In this document: positions 23,301-35,997 of the stretch, one piece after another
How the letters are laid out: each line of letters begins with the position of its first letter
How positions within the stretch are numbered: the stretch's first letter is position 1
DNA from: Ophioderma brevispina
Taxonomy: Eukaryota > Echinodermata > Ophiuroidea > Amphilepidida > Ophiodermatidae
Direction of reading: 5' to 3'
Assembly (NCBI GenBank): GCA_023653785.1
Contig: JAMKCH010005331.1
Location: 1-64,000, forward strand
Length of the DNA stretch: 64,000 nt
Program-made: the position numbers and the translations under genes
Notes under the pieces: model-generated
What the model was told of the DNA's origin: nothing
The model's input: only the letters and a program-made list of their open reading frames with translations
The model's database searches: none

Positions 23301-23450
23301 TTTGATGTTTTCTTTTACCTAAGTGAGGCTTCCACGTTTAGTTGGAGCACCGAGATGCCATCTGACTTTGACATTGGTGATGTGATGCATGCCCTGATAA
23401 GGGCACGTGTGCCAGACAAGTGGGCATCAGGGATAGTGTCCTCTGGCGGG
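20360..23450 (-). mobile_element. Jockey-like LINE, decayed, near full-length ORF2 region
   Basis: The element runs from about 23450 to 20360 on the minus strand. In order are the endonuclease start (ISVLQLNVE, about 23357), a QETH-like ETHATDIPSEHLHLAV (about 23230), an ITWGYRKR segment (about 22965), the DCFPKSQPRPSLI linker (about 22765) and the RT fingers/palm. The 3' end has an AAGAAGAAGA tract near 20366-20376. Several frame changes and stops break the ORF, so it cannot encode a working protein as read. The motif pattern is that of Jockey-type and related clades, judged by eye. The GC content is higher than in the surroundings. Confidence 0.8.
20826..22815 (-). pseudogene. LINE reverse transcriptase, broken
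   Basis: The minus-strand frames give pieces of one reverse transcriptase, which copies the element's RNA at a nicked target. Pieces include WDEECDNLY (about 22500), ATIIATPKP (about 21945), the LIERMILAHLEPVVE and LPDEQAGFLRG block (about 21850-21775), a catalytic YCYGDDLALL segment (about 21420) and the thumb-like TPTYLGVKLDRQLTYRQH (about 21180). The Asp-Asp pair is kept. At least three frame changes separate the pieces (near 22300, 21760 and 21320), so this is a pseudogene unless the breaks are sequencing errors. Confidence 0.75.
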
Positions 23451-23529
23451 GCATGATTAAAATACAGTGAGATATAAAAAAGAAACAGTGAATTAAAAAA
23501 GACAGTGAATTCAAAATAAGACAACAGAT

Positions 23530-24580
23530 GTAGCGTACCCTCAGTTGATTATCATTCGCCTGAAAAGATCAGTTACCGGGGTTTCACCACGAGGAGTTTG
23601 ATAATTTTGAACCCCCATGGTTAGCAAACGTGAGAGAGAACCTGTTTAAAGAAGTTGTATCCCGGAGTGCACGTTTGTAGAGACATGTCATTGCCAATTA
23701 CGCGCAAATACACTGGCTCGACTGAATTGCCTTGTTCTGTAGTATGTTATTGTCGCTTATCCACATTTCAATGGGAACAAATTGTGTATAATAGGGACCG
23801 GCTCTTAACCACCTGCTGGGCTCTTGTGGATGACCAATATGCCGTCAGGGCCTCAATTACGAAGCCAGGTTTCCAATCCATTGATAGAGATCAAGTGTTC
23901 GCAACCCACAAGCTAATGCGCGGCTTCAGCAAGCTACGTACTTTTCAATGTACTGAATAGCGCTTCTGTTTGTATGATGAAGAGTTTCCTTATTTATTTT
24001 TAAGAACTTATGTCCTCAAGAAATCACAGGCTCATTTATACACAATAGACACAAATGTATGCCATTTTTGATAATTTATATATTTTTTTTAATTTTATGG
24101 TGTTTTTTTGTGTTTTAATTTTCAATGTAAAGTAAACGCGATAGCTTTCATACAGGACAGAACTGATAACCACCGATCATGTCTTTCAATTGGTGTGATG
24201 AAAGATAAACATGGGCTTGTGCCAAAACGATTTTAGCGTAAAAAATAAACAGCGGCCATCGGTATAATGCGTCTACTGTGTCGCAAGAAGTTAAGTATAA
24301 GCATGAAGTGTTGAAATGAGAAATGGTTTGTGTTCTTCGCACGCAAGGGAATTACCCCACATGACCATGAAATGAAAACCATCTTGGTACGTCATAGTTT
24401 GATCGATTTCATTTATATATGTGGCCGATGAGATTCATTGCCAATAAATAAATCCCTTTTAAAGGAGAGTGTTCTCGAATGGTTTGCGGGTTTTTTGAGG
24501 GGTTTCCATCCAAATCGGTTTATTTCAAATGCTTACCTTACAACATGCTTTGCACATTATCGCATATATCTCAAAAGGTT
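23530..24580. other. No gene recognised
   Basis: A 101-codon open frame (23655-23960) has no motif or splice support. The rest is AT-rich. Confidence 0.4.
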
Positions 24581-24614
24581 CTGAAATTGGATTGGTCCAA
24601 TTTTTTAACAAGAA

Positions 24615-24710
24615 AGAAAGGGCGGGGGCGCGGGCACGCCACGGGGCTTTGGGGGGAGAGGCGGGCTTATTCTTTAGACAGAAAAGGGCGGGGCCTTACG
24701 GGGGGCTATA
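24615..24710 (+). other. G-rich segment, quadruplex-prone
   Basis: Runs of three to six G recur on the plus strand across about 90 bp (GGGCGGGGGCGCGGGC, GGGGCTTTGGGGGGAG, GGGCGGGG, CGGGGGGC). The spacing allows G-quadruplex folding. It stands out in an AT-rich neighbourhood and has no coding explanation. Confidence 0.5.
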
Positions 24711-24841
24711 ACTAACCCTTTTTTAATAATGCTTGAATACTGTTACTAATAAACCATTTTTTCATTCTTTTATAACGTTTAGGACTCCCGTTTCTTGTCT
24801 CGATCTTTCTGGGACATTCGATTAGTACTGTGTTCATCGAA

Positions 24842-25474
24842 TTAAAGCGAGATTAGACATTTATGGCCGCGCTTGATTCCTTTGCATATAAAGGCGTATA
24901 CCAAAACTGGAGGATACAAAAACGGTGCATTGGAACATTCGGACGTCCCAGGTTCCCCATCTCCCACGACTTACTGTTTAACGCCTTATTGAAAGACCTT
25001 AAAGGTGCGTTTCGTGATCCTACCACCTATTTTTTCTTTGTTTATGGTTCACTAGATATCCCCGATAAAAGGTTAATTCCAAAATTTCCGTTGATTTTGT
25101 CGAAGCGATTTGATGTTATGAACACATGTTTATATCACTGTGCCACTTTACGGACAGAAAATACAAAATTTTCAGAGTGGATCAAATTTACACGTAATAT
25201 TAGCCACACATGAATGAGGGACCAGTTAACAGCCAATGTTTGTAAACATGTTACGGCCTGGTATCTTGAAATAGGTCGGCCCAGACTGTTTAAACACGGC
25301 AATTGTATTGTGAGGGTTTTAATACTATGGGCCATAACGTTCGCAGGAATGGATTCGCAGGCAAAAACCCAAGTTCAGGTGATATAAAAATCTCCTCAAC
25401 TTTGTTTGGTAGGTAAGTTGGGCGGGGGGGGGGCGAGACGTGCACCGGGTGTGGATCCCGAAATGCCCCTTTAA
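24842..25474. repeat. Relative of the TTAA-flanked element at 58471, partial match
   Basis: Its right end reads GTGTGGATCCCGAAATGCCCCTTTAA (TTAA 25471-25474), matching TTGTGGATCACGAAATTCCCCTTTAA at 58780-58804. CACTAGATATCC, the ACGGACAGAAAATACAAAATT region and a GGTAAGT(TT/C)GGGC block are also shared in order. The left end near TTAA 24842-24845 does not clearly match the right end, so the left boundary is uncertain. An open frame of 116 codons (24863-25213) lies inside but is not conserved in the other copy. Confidence 0.5.
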
Positions 25475-25479
25475 GTGAG

Positions 25480-26310
25480 GTAATTTGTTATAATTAAATT
25501 TCCAAATGAGTGAGACCTCAGAAAAGTCTTAGATAAGTATATTTGACCGTGAGAAGTAGTAAAGAGGATTTATTTAAGCCACAGGTGAAAAGTTTATTGT
25601 CATCCGACCAAATAATAGTATTAACAAGACCACCACGAATGCAGCAGTTAAAGTCAATCTTTAAGGTCGAGTCCGAGCTAGGTGACGGCGTGCAAGAAAA
25701 CTGGAGCAGTTTCCTATAACTAGATGAAATAAATATATAGAAATATTTTTATGAAAATGAATTCTGACAATCTGCGGTTCTCTAAACATTTCATTCTTCA
25801 GCCAATATGCGTACCCGTGTTCCCGTTCAGCTTCGTTTATTTCCACAATGATGGATGGAATGGTTTTCATTTTTTACACGGTTCTGAATTTGAAGGTACG
25901 ATAGTTATTCAGAAGTAAATGCATCCTCCTCAACTCCGCTGGCCAGATCGGAAGGTAGGAGGGCGTTTCCTTTCCTTTCCTATTAACAGAGACAAATTTG
26001 AAACTATCATTCATGGACTACCAACGTGAGTTTGGTTTGCTTGTGCACAAACCAGGCGCTAACGAAAATGCTTTGAATAAATATCAAGATAGAGTAAGAA
26101 CACACCAAAACGTCAGACCGGTATAAAACACTTCCACTATTTTAACCCATGTGCATCGGAAACATGGAAGTTTTGATTGAAATAGTCACGAATTTGCTGA
26201 GAACTATGTGTCCCGTAAATCGTAAGATTAGTTTTGCATTCACCGTTCAGTGGCAAATTCAATATAAATCCGCAAAAATTACAGACTGGAATAAATCATA
26301 GGGTTAATAG
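25480..26310. other. No gene recognised
   Basis: No supported exon and no recognised repeat. Confidence 0.4.
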
Positions 26311-26317
26311 ATTATAT

Positions 26318-26830
26318 TTTTTTCTCGCGAAAATAGAACTTTCTCCACACCATAAAGAAACAACGAGATAAACGCTTGGATAGATTTGAATCCAAATAAA
26401 GCATGCAACACTTTTGTTGACTACGAATCGTCGTCTAAGGTCACCACATAACAAATTTGTCTTCATAAATTAGATTACATTTTAATTTCCAGATTTTTTT
26501 CTCGCGAAAATAGAACTTTCTCCACAATATAAATAACACGAGAGCAACGCTTGGATAACTTTGGACCTCAAAAAGCATGCCCACACTTTTGTTCACTAGG
26601 GAAGCGTCTGGGTAGGTCCGAATACAAATTTCCTAATCATAAATTAGACTACAATTTAATTCCCAGTTTTTTTCTCTCGAAAGTAGAACTTTCTGCACAA
26701 TATGATGAGTAACCCAAGAGAGCCAAGCTTGGTATAAATACTCAATAAGCATGCAGACCTTTGTGCACTGCGAATCGTCTAAGTTTTCTTGTCTGGGTCA
26801 CGAATAACACATTTGTCTATTCTAAATTTC
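26318..26830 (+). repeat. Three-unit tandem repeat (about 175 bp)
   Basis: Units start near 26318, 26494 and 26667. Each has TTTTTTTCTC(G/T)CGAAA(A/G)TAGAACTTTCT(C/G), AGCATGC, a CTTTTGTTGACTACGAATCG-like block and a TAAATTAGA tail. The third unit is the most diverged. No open frame is kept across units. Confidence 0.75.
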
Positions 26831-26839
26831 ACAGAATAT

Positions 26840-29800
26840 TTCATACCCTCAAATATGTATATAATATGTGTGTGTGCGCACATGCGTACACGCACGTGTG
26901 CTAATTTTGAAATTCGGGAGTTCTTATTTTCTCTTACTGTGGTGTTTAGATAATTATTTATATCATTAATTATAACATATTTGTGTGATTACCTTAGTTT
27001 TAGATTGTACACCGAAGATTAGCTTCAATTTAAACTAGTATGTGGTATTAAATAGGAAAATGTAAACTGATCCACTGCCCAAGGACATTCTTTGTTGAAA
27101 GTTATTTTACAGGACAAGTTGGATCAGTTTAGTTCACTTCAAAGACCTTATTAAATTGACACGTAAGTGAAAATGGGTCAAGGGGTGGGGGGGGGGGGCA
27201 TGGAAAAAGTCCTTTATCCGATGAATTTTTAAATGAAATTTTATAATAAACCCCCCTGGTGAAGGGTTGTAATTTTACACCAAATTCAGCCAATAAAAAA
27301 AAGTGAATTTTATAGTTGTGGCTGCAAACTAGGGGCAAATCATTGTTTGTCAACAATTAAAGGGCCATGGCACAGATCGTGAATAGACCTCGTCATTCGA
27401 ACCCCAGACTTTTACTGAAGTGGTCAATACTTTTGGAATCCGATGAAAGCTACTATTTGTTCCCATTTACTCTGTGAAATCTTAGGGGGTTTGGGTTGGA
27501 TGTTATGAGCGACAAGGTGCCCCATTTTGGTCGACAATAGTAATCGTATACGGTACCTATGGGGGCTTGCAAAAAAAATTTCAGGTTTTTAATCCCAATA
27601 AAAAAACGGATTGAAATATTGTCGCAAACTTTATATATGGGGTTTTGTGAGTCAAAATCATCCAATCCAGATGGATATTGAAAATTATTATATTGTGGAA
27701 TCCCTCTTTAAAACATCACAAAATGGGCAAAAATGAATGGTCCACGGAACCCAGGTTAGGGTTATGGGTATTTTATTATATTACGCCATGCATTTCAATG
27801 TTTAAAGGCAAAAATCGGACCAAGTTGATTTTGAACTCTCCTATTTGATGGAGATTATCTTTTCTTCTATTACATATCAGATAGAATAAAATGACAAAAA
27901 GAAGCTTATTTGATTGGCTGAAAAGCAATACCAAAACAAGACCTAAACGTACTTTGTGCGTTTATCCCAAGTTAACGTTTTTTGGGACAGCACGTATAAT
28001 ACTGGGACTAATTTGACCTCGAGAGGGGCGGCGAAGTTGGAGCTTGAGAAAATAATTTAAAAATAGAGGTTGTGGATGGGAGTGGAAGAAACTGGCAAAA
28101 TTTCCTAAAATTGTAGTTATAGAGATATTGTGATTTGGTGCAAGGGAGGGAGTGTATGAAATGGAGGCATACCCTCTAACTTCTTGAACGCAGCAGAGGT
28201 GCGAACTTGGGGTTTGACCGCCATTAAAGGGTCACCACCGTCATGCGCCCGGGCTTGCAACATAGAGAGTTTTTCCATCGAAGAATGGTATAAAATCGAA
28301 TAGATAAAAACCATAACATTGCAAGTTACCCTAGCATATGTGTAGCAAGCAAATGAATAGACAGAATATCGCAGTCATGCACAGAGTTGGGTGTTGTCTC
28401 ATGTAGCGTGCAAAAGTCCTCGGTTCCCAATTATTTTAAGAATAAGGACATGGTATATGCCTACGAGGAAATTCATTTACATTACCTAAGCAGATAGAAA
28501 CAAAACTTTTGACTGGATGATAGCGCACATCACAGTGGATAACTCTTCTCAGTTCATGGACATGTACTGGATGATATGATCCATGGTTTTGAGAGTACCA
28601 TGATGTGTACAATTCCCAGATAGCACACACTAGGAGTTACAATATGCTCATCAACCAAAGCCACAGTTCAGTGGGTTGTACATGTACATGCATTGACATG
28701 AACTGATCTTGTGTATTCTAGGTATCATAATATTATACACAACACTCAGGGATGTGTTTTCTAAATACACTTGTGAATGAAAGCTATTGAACTGTGCCAC
28801 AGGAGTTGATACTTCATTGCCTCATATAGTGTCAAGCATTGTTTTGAAACTTGTTTCCTGTAAGAGAATTTTGTAATCTCGGTGCAATGGACTGTGGTTA
28901 AAATATTTAGAATCTTTTTGATAACAGGGGGCACTCACATATGAAATGGATATGGCTGTATAAAGGCTGGCATTTTCAAACCCGTGGTATTTCAAAATTA
29001 AAGGTTGATGCATGAGTATGGTTGATGCCTGAATTATATACTGTGGTTATATTATCTCTAATATACAAGGGGTTTCCTATGATCTCTGAGTATTTACACT
29101 AACATATTAAGTACTAACATTCTCGCTAAGCGATGGTTGTCTTTTTAAAAGACTATTCTTGTTTATTTCAGAGGTAAAATGCGCATAGGAGGTTTTCCAC
29201 CCAGCAAAGATTTGTCGTTGATTGCTGGACAGGCTGTAATATCAGGTTTGCAATATTTCATTTCGTAGGTGTAAGGTTGGCTCGATGGGGATGTAATGGT
29301 TGTAAATTGCTATTTGTCATGTTAATACCCAGTTCATCTTGGGCAAGAGTAATCAATGATCAATACGTCTTTCTGGAAGATAAACGCTCAGAAGAATTCT
29401 CAGAATGTTACTTGAACAGGGCGAGTATTAGGCCAAACATATATTTTGGTATGTTACTTATTGAAAGAGGCGCGAAAGGGTTAAGAGCCATGACAATGTA
29501 GGCTGTATGTACACAAACTACCGGCTCAAAATAATGGTTTAGGTGATTGAAATAATAAAGCGAATTAATTTAATATTTGTTAGACAAATCACGGACACAC
29601 CCAACCAAATGTATGGGTCTTCAATTCTGTTGTATCTTTTGATCCTACTTTCACATTGGAAAAAAACAAACCACTTAATGGTAATTAAACGTTCAGAAAG
29701 TGTTGGGTTAATAAAAACGGGAAGAGTTTCCAGGGGCGTACTGTATTTTGCGAAAACGAACGCCCATTGGTTTACACGCTTATGTCGTCCATGTATACAT

Positions 29801-32700
29801 AACGTGCATAACAGAATTAAGCGGGCAATCCAATGCTGGTTTCTTTCGTTTCGCAAATACAGTAAGCCCGTTTCAAGTACGGCCACTAGTAAAATACGGA
29901 CAAACGTCAACGTGCGAATTATAGTGCATGGAGGAGTGGCCAGGGGTTAATTTCTAACGCAAATGAGGTTTTTCACATTTACTGAAGTCTAATTCAATTG
30001 TAATTCAAAGCCTTGAAGAATTGGAAGGAAACAAGCTGGAACAATCTTTCCAAATCGATAAGGTTCTATACTAACATTGTGATATATATAGTGATCTACC
30101 ACATCGTTAAAGGTTGATAATATCCCAGCACAACAGCCGGAAAATTGATTATATAAAATGATGAAAGAAATTACACTTCCTTTTTTCACAACCAAGAACA
30201 AAGAGCTTTAACGACATCATTGAACATACAAACACGTTTCAATAGGTTATAGGGTAGACGAAATGGCCAAAAGTTTGGTCATTACATTTTGCGTCCGCTC
30301 TGTCATCAATGGATCGTGTGATTTATATTCCGGAAGATCTACTATGGAGTCTCAGATCAAAACAGGTTGCAAAGTACAATCAATCTTTCAACATCATGAC
30401 TTTAAAAAAATTATTTGGTAAAGGATTGAAAAATGGTGGTCCCCCCCTCGGATCCCAACAGAATGGAAAAGTGCGTGCCGTAACTTGGAAAATTCGTAAT
30501 TGTTGAAATATCACATCTGTGATCGTGACATTGTTATATCATTACATTATCCGAGACCCCGACGCAGATTCATCGGACCCGAATAGTCAACGACAATTCA
30601 GGTGAGTGAACTGGTGGTAAGTGCAGCATGTTTATTGTAGGCCGATTAAATTCAAAGTGAGCGTGTTAACCATGGTAGGTTCCTGGTGTATCAGTTTCTT
30701 CTTCTGGTCTGCGTCAATCGACTCGATACATTGATTTATTCCGAAAACCAGTTTGGTTCCCAAAGTGTTTGACAGGCCCAAAACTTTTTAAGGATGTTAA
30801 TGTACTCATTTGCTGAAATCCATTGTAGTGAAATTTACAAGTACGTGGCCCATACCACTGACGTGTAAAGTCCATGTTCTCCGAAAACTAGACCACGTTG
30901 AGCAATAGTTAGTTCAGTTCCGCATGCGGCGGAACTGCACGAAATTTATTGCCGTTCCGCATCCTTGTGGGATACATCATTTGACGTAAATGTCGCATGC
31001 GGGATGCGCCAAAATTGGGGCAGAGTCTCATGCGGATTTGCGACAACAAAGGGGCAACTAGTCCATAGCGGAATTGGCCATGATTATGTGAGCATGCTAA
31101 TAGCTGACTTCACTGGCGTAACAGGCTGGATCAGCCGTTTTATAGCCCTCTTACCGGGGAAAAAAAAAAAATTGGCCTTTTTGGACACCCCTGAGAGGGA
31201 AATTTTCCCAAGACTGGGAAATTTGCCCATCAGAGCGGGGAGGCCCGATACGCCACTCGGCTGACTTGGAACCGAGTCCGCTGGGTAATGCGATTTTTTT
31301 TTTTCACCCGTGCCAAGAATATTCCCTATGGACCCGAAACTATCAGCCTACAGACTCTATCAATTTGTGATTTCTATAATTTACACTTAACCCTCGTCTT
31401 ACCCAAGGGGGGGGGGGGTGGGGTGAAATTCACTCCGGTGCGCTAAAAATGCAAAAACTGTCGTAAAAAGCTTCTAGGTTAATCGTTCTCTCATCATTTC
31501 CGTCATTTTAGCGAAAAAAATGTGAAGGTAGCACCTTCACCGTGGTTAGGGTATGCCCGTCAAGTCGAAGGGTATGGGGGGGGTTGGTTTGCCAGCCAAG
31601 GATATTTTAATTGGTGTTGCAATTTTAAAAAAAAAAAAAATTATGCACGTATGGCTTCTAAACTCTAGTTTATGGTAAAATAGCCAAATGCTCATTTAGA
31701 GATGAAACCGGCATGAAATCAGATATTCATGCGATTTTTAGCGCAAAATGGATTCGCCATTTTCGGTGGAAAATGCCAATTTTGCCGACTCGCGGACTTG
31801 ATGACTCATTGTTGACGCCAATAGGTATGTTCGTGCTTATTTTGGGTATCAATGCGATATTATAATATAAGATCAATTATTTCAATAATAATATAGGTAT
31901 TATAATAGATAGATATATATATAATTATATATATATAACATCATAGTACAGATATTACAGTGACTATCTTTTCGGAATTAAGAGTGTGCTCAATCCCATT
32001 ACAGGAGAGCCGTAAAACAATTACAAGTAGAGACCTCTGGAAAGGCAACCGTTAATTTGAATTTCGGTATACCCTCATACGAATTCACTGGGGGTCCGGA
32101 TCTTCAGACGGTATGATATATATATTATATTTATATATAAGTGTGAGAGGTGGGTTGTATCTAATACAACAATGGTTCCCCCTTCGTAGGATTGGTATAG
32201 GTACCAAGATATATTAGGCCGAAAGAAATTGGAATGGGGTGAAAACGTATCACAGATGTTAAAGTCTATCGGTGTACTGGCACGCTTCGCCCGCAGGGCT
32301 TCTTCAGGGCCGAAATATGAGAAACATAGCAAAACGACCTGAGAAACTCCGCGTGTGTATAAAAAAAAATGAGTAGATAGATAAACACCACTAGCCCAAG
32401 CCGAGGGTTATAAAAGTGAAAATCAATTAGTTAGACAATGAACCCAACAACTACCTCATAGTTTGTTGTTGTTCTATGTCTATACTACTGATTTCTCACT
32501 TTTCTAACCCTCTCTTGGCTAGTGTTGTTTTATCTCATCTATTCCATTTTTTTGTAACACACGAGGTTCTCATGTCGTGTTTTTCTATTTTCTCCATTAT
32601 GCCCTGAGAGCCCTGCGCGAAAAAAAAAGCCTTGCCAGTCGACACCGATACTTACACCTGTGCTACGTTTCACCCATTCCACTTTCTGTCGCCTAGATAT
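26840..32700. other. Mostly unexplained sequence, no gene recognised
   Basis: Nearly 6 kb without a supported exon. Short features include a TG/CA-alternating stretch with GTGTGTGTGCGCACATGCG (about 26867-26897), G runs at about 27186-27199 and 31409-31418, and an inverted pair around TACTGTATTTTGCGAAAACG (29740) and CGTTTCGCAAATACAGTA (29849). There is also a palindrome AGTTCCGCATGCGGCGGAACT near 30916, and TA-rich microsatellites at 31905-31935 and 32115-32140. Overlapping open frames on both strands at 29540-29950 show no domain. Confidence 0.4.
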
Positions 32701-32721
32701 TTATTATATCTATATATATAG

Positions 32722-32765
<44 letters not shown>

Positions 32766-32782
32766 TATATTATATATTATAT
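32701..32782. repeat. AT microsatellite
   Basis: Alternating TA over about 80 bp directly in front of the Gypsy LTR start. Confidence 0.8.
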
Positions 32783-33068
32783 TGTATGGGGTTCTGTGTA
32801 ACCTGGAATTTTTGAGTTATATGTGTTATGGGCATTAGAGTAGGCCTGACCGCAAACAAGTACTTAAGGACCTTGCACTCATCTCAGATTGTCACACCCC
32901 ACTCTAAACTATGGTGTGTATTTAAAGCCTTGGTTGAGGGTCAAGCTCCTCTCTCTCTCTAGAACTTGCAGATAGATGAGCATCAATGGATTAAACTGTG
33001 CCTCGGCCTTGTGAATAACATATACAACTTGTGTGGGTAGTATTTAATTGCTGTGTAGGATCTCAACA
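32783..33068 (+). repeat. 5' LTR of Gypsy-type element (approximate limits)
   Basis: The proposed LTR runs from TGTATGGGGTTC to GGATCTCAACA and is followed at once by ATTGGTGGCCAGCGTCTGGA, the usual look of the start of a Gypsy internal region with primer-binding site. The first TG is chosen after the AT microsatellite, so the left limit is uncertain. No 3' LTR was found downstream. Confidence 0.5.
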
Positions 33069-33112
33069 ATTGGTGGCCAGCGTCTGGACATAAACTTATA
33101 CAACTGCATCAT

Positions 33113-33960
33113 AATGACAGAAGAAGTAAAGAAATCACAGCCAACGCTACCACGGCTAGTATGTCGTATACTCGTTTGCAGATCTTAATGAGCAGCTGGA
33201 AAACGCTAACAAAGAATTAGACCAAGCCCGCATAAAGAAATAATGCTACCACTGCATTAAATCAAAATGTAACTGAAAATGGCATAGAGAAGGCCACAAG
33301 GCTAAAGAAGAAATCAAGAAAGCCAACGAAGAAATTGCCGGTTAAAAGGCTCTTTGGATGAATCAAATTGTCGCAAACGAGAGCTAAATTCAACACTTAC
33401 CGAAGAGTAAAGAGTTGAAGAAGATATTCACTAGTGATATATGGAAAGGGAGCGTAACGCAAAATCGGCAGAGATAGAACAACGATACGCTGAGCTACAA
33501 CGACAATGACGTTATCAATGAGCTAACAGACATCAACCGAGTAACGAGCAAACGGAATCAATAACTGCAAATGGTACCAGTTTATACCACTCGACCCAAT
33601 TTCGTGATTCTTTTCAGCTGTTTGAGATAACCGACATGTTCCCCTCCCTCGTCAAAGTGAATATCATGGAAATACCTCATGCAAGGGTTTATCTCACAGT
33701 TCAAGAACTTAGCTCGTAGCTGTGCTTGGAGTGATCAAGCTGCTGTTTTCAGATTATTACAGTGTATGAAAGGTGACGCAGCTACATTTGTGTTTGAGCG
33801 GTGGATCAAAGTACGAGATCGTCTTCCAGAAAATTGTAATTTGCATTGGAAAAACGATTTGTTGACTCCAGCCGCCTTTTTTCATCACTATTTGTCGCAA
33901 CTTGATGCAGTAAAGTTGGAACCGAACGACACTGTCCGCCAGGTTTGAGGTGGAACTTGA
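33113..33960 (+). pseudogene. Gypsy gag remnant
   Basis: Begins with ATG at 33118 (TEEVKKSQPTLPRL). Heptad-like charged segments NEQLENANKELDQARIKK (about 33187) and AKEEIKKANEEI (about 33303) suggest a coiled coil. The clearest part is 33679-33948, an 89-codon open frame with FISQFKNLA, a C-x-W and LLQCMKGDAATFVFE, typical of the capsid-like core of Gypsy gag. Stops and shifts separate the parts. No CCHC zinc knuckle was seen after it. Confidence 0.6.
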
Positions 33961-34684
33961 CAATTTGGCTGCGTAAATGCTACCCCACAGCAGATGATGA
34001 CACGCGGTGATGTTTAGGTTAGGCCTCCTGGCGTCATTTTATAATTCGTTGGTTGACAGAAGCGTGCCATATTAATGAAGGAGCCAGCGACTATGGCGCA
34101 AGCAAGATCAATATGTTGAGGGGTATTCTAGTGTGGAGGTACTTTACGACCTCGCAGATACGTGCTGTGACATTCGCAAATCACTCCGAGATCCACCAGT
34201 TATAGGCAAGATGGTGAGGCAGCTGATCATGGTTGATTGCAGAAGCAATTTCACAAGCGCTAAAGTGACAATTGATAAACAAGTTAGTGACATGGTTCAC
34301 AAGCAGATGCAAAATACCAGCTGATCATCTAACTACACCAGTCCATTTATAAGCCACGTGAGAGATCATTCAAAAAGAATTTCTGGAGTTAAGAAGAAAG
34401 ATCTGAGTAAGATCCGTGTACAAGCTGTCAACAATTTGGAAAAAAAAAAAGGCACTATTCCACATCTTGCCCTATAATGTTAAGCAGAGGGAGAATTGGC
34501 AACCCATGTCTGCACCCCCACACCATGCAACAATGATGAAACCAGGATGAATATGTCAGAATAGTGTCAAAACCAAGAAACTCGGGAAAACGAGTAGCCT
34601 GGACTGTGTTAATACCCAAGCACAGTCCAGTGATGCTATTACTGCGTGAAAATGTCTCAATAACGTCTTTCTGCAAACAGTGAA

Positions 34685-34910
34685 TGTCAAAATTAGTGGG
34701 AAAGATACAAAGCTTTCTTACGATACTGGTGCAGCGTATATATAATCTCTACTGAGATTTTCTATGAGATACCTGAAGAAACCGACCTGTAACTCGCCTA
34801 GGTGAGATGTTATTAGAGCTGCTTGATGCCAGTCAAATACCTGTTGTTGCCGGGGTATCTGTGAACATTGAGATCGGTACACAGTGTTTTCCGTGGAATA
34901 TAATTTAGCT
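34685..34910 (+). pseudogene. Gypsy protease remnant
   Basis: The frame at about 34688 reads VKISGKDTKLSYDTGAAY, with the DTGA active-site motif of retropepsins preceded by the usual beta strand. About 65 bases later, another frame gives GEMLLELLDASQIPVVAGV and VNIEIGTQCFPW, matching the flap and C-terminal region. A stop and a shift lie between. The enzyme would process gag-pol if intact. Confidence 0.6.
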
Positions 34911-35439
34911 CCTAATTACTGACAATGGGCTACGAGGGTCGGCTTCTTGTATCATGCTGGTGTGTGTTTGACGCTAGGAGAGGGTTGTGCATAAATGGGC
35001 AGTGGACCTCTTTCGAGTTGGTCAATGAATACCCAAAGGTGGCCCCGAGTTTACCTAGCTAGGAGTACAATAGTTCCGCATTTCCAGCACTCAGCGATGT
35101 GTATTAGAGGAAAAGCTGATTTCAATGGATTTGGTCACAGGTACTGTATAGTGGGGAACCTATACCTGAAATATTTTCAGAAGATGAATACGGAAATAGT
35201 AAGAGGAGACTGTAGATTCTGCTGGACGATAGTTGGACATAGTCTTGTAAACCCATCACCGTTCAGATATTGGTATACCAGTTCGTGTTATGAACCCAAC
35301 TAAGGAGGATGTTACACTGCATGATGGTTGTTCATTGGGTATGCGAGTGAAATGGAGTCGATTGAACCTATAGATGATGAGGAATATGTAGTAATGAACA
35401 TCATGATAGGGTTTTCGTACAAGTAACGTGCCGTATGTT

Positions 35440-35960
35440 CAGTGAACAAAAGAATGTTAGCCCTGAGTTTACAGGCTCCAGCTTGCGGACAGTGCATGGA
35501 CAGACAAACCTTAAAGATCTATATTGGGCCGCTCATTTGCCAATCTTGACTAAAAACCAATGTGAAAAATAGCAAAATGGTTAGATAAGATTAATCTCCA
35601 TTTTGCTGCTTCTGCTAAGATTGGGTTGGACATCGGAATTCAGCACATCATTGAGACCGGAGAGATGCACGCCCAGTGCGACCCCACAACCTCGAAGACA
35701 GCCCAAAGCCTTTGAAAAGAGGAGAGGAGGAAAAAGTGATAGCGGATCAACTCGCCGCTGGTGTTATCACCGAATCAACTTCACCATTGTCTTCACCTTT
35801 GGTTTATGTGCGGAAGGAAATCAGGAGATAGAAGAAACTAGACCCTGTGTGGGTTATCGCCGGGCGGGTAATGAGTTAACCTCCGTAAGGATGCATATTT
35901 TATTCTGGCATCCTTCAACATGTAGTTTATTCCGTTTGAGGCTGCCGAATTATGGGTTGT
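35440..35960 (+). pseudogene. Gypsy reverse transcriptase N-terminal remnant
   Basis: A linker with LKDLYWAAHLPILTKNQCEK (about 35510) leads to IQHIIETGEM (about 35640). After a frame change comes the conserved fingers segment with RRQPKAFEK, EKVIADQLAAGVITESTSPL and SPLVYVRKE (about 35690-35825), then RPCVGYRR (about 35843). These are the standard opening blocks of Gypsy RT. The catalytic YxDD region is missing. Confidence 0.7.
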
Positions 35961-35997
35961 GGTACCAATAAAAAATTCTTCCAACCAATCTAATAGG

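Larger units (their letters stand above)
33069..35990 (+). mobile_element. Decayed Gypsy-type LTR retrotransposon, internal region
   Basis: After the primer-binding-like start come, in order and on one strand, a coiled-coil gag start, a gag core, an aspartic protease with DTGA, a pol linker and the first third of reverse transcriptase. The RT breaks off at about 35950 and no RNase H or integrase follows, so the element is 3'-truncated. Frames change many times. There is no envelope-like gene in the segment. It cannot move by itself as read. Confidence 0.75.

Noticed and set aside
22297..23456. Plus-strand frames opposite the LINE
   Set aside because: Shadows of the minus-strand LINE; motifs are only meaningful on the minus strand.
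29539..29950. Overlapping open frames of 123 and 135 codons on opposite strands
   Set aside because: No domain in either; the region holds an inverted pair, which makes both strands look alike.
32075..32332. 85-codon minus-strand frame
   Set aside because: Overlaps TA microsatellites, no motif and no splice support.
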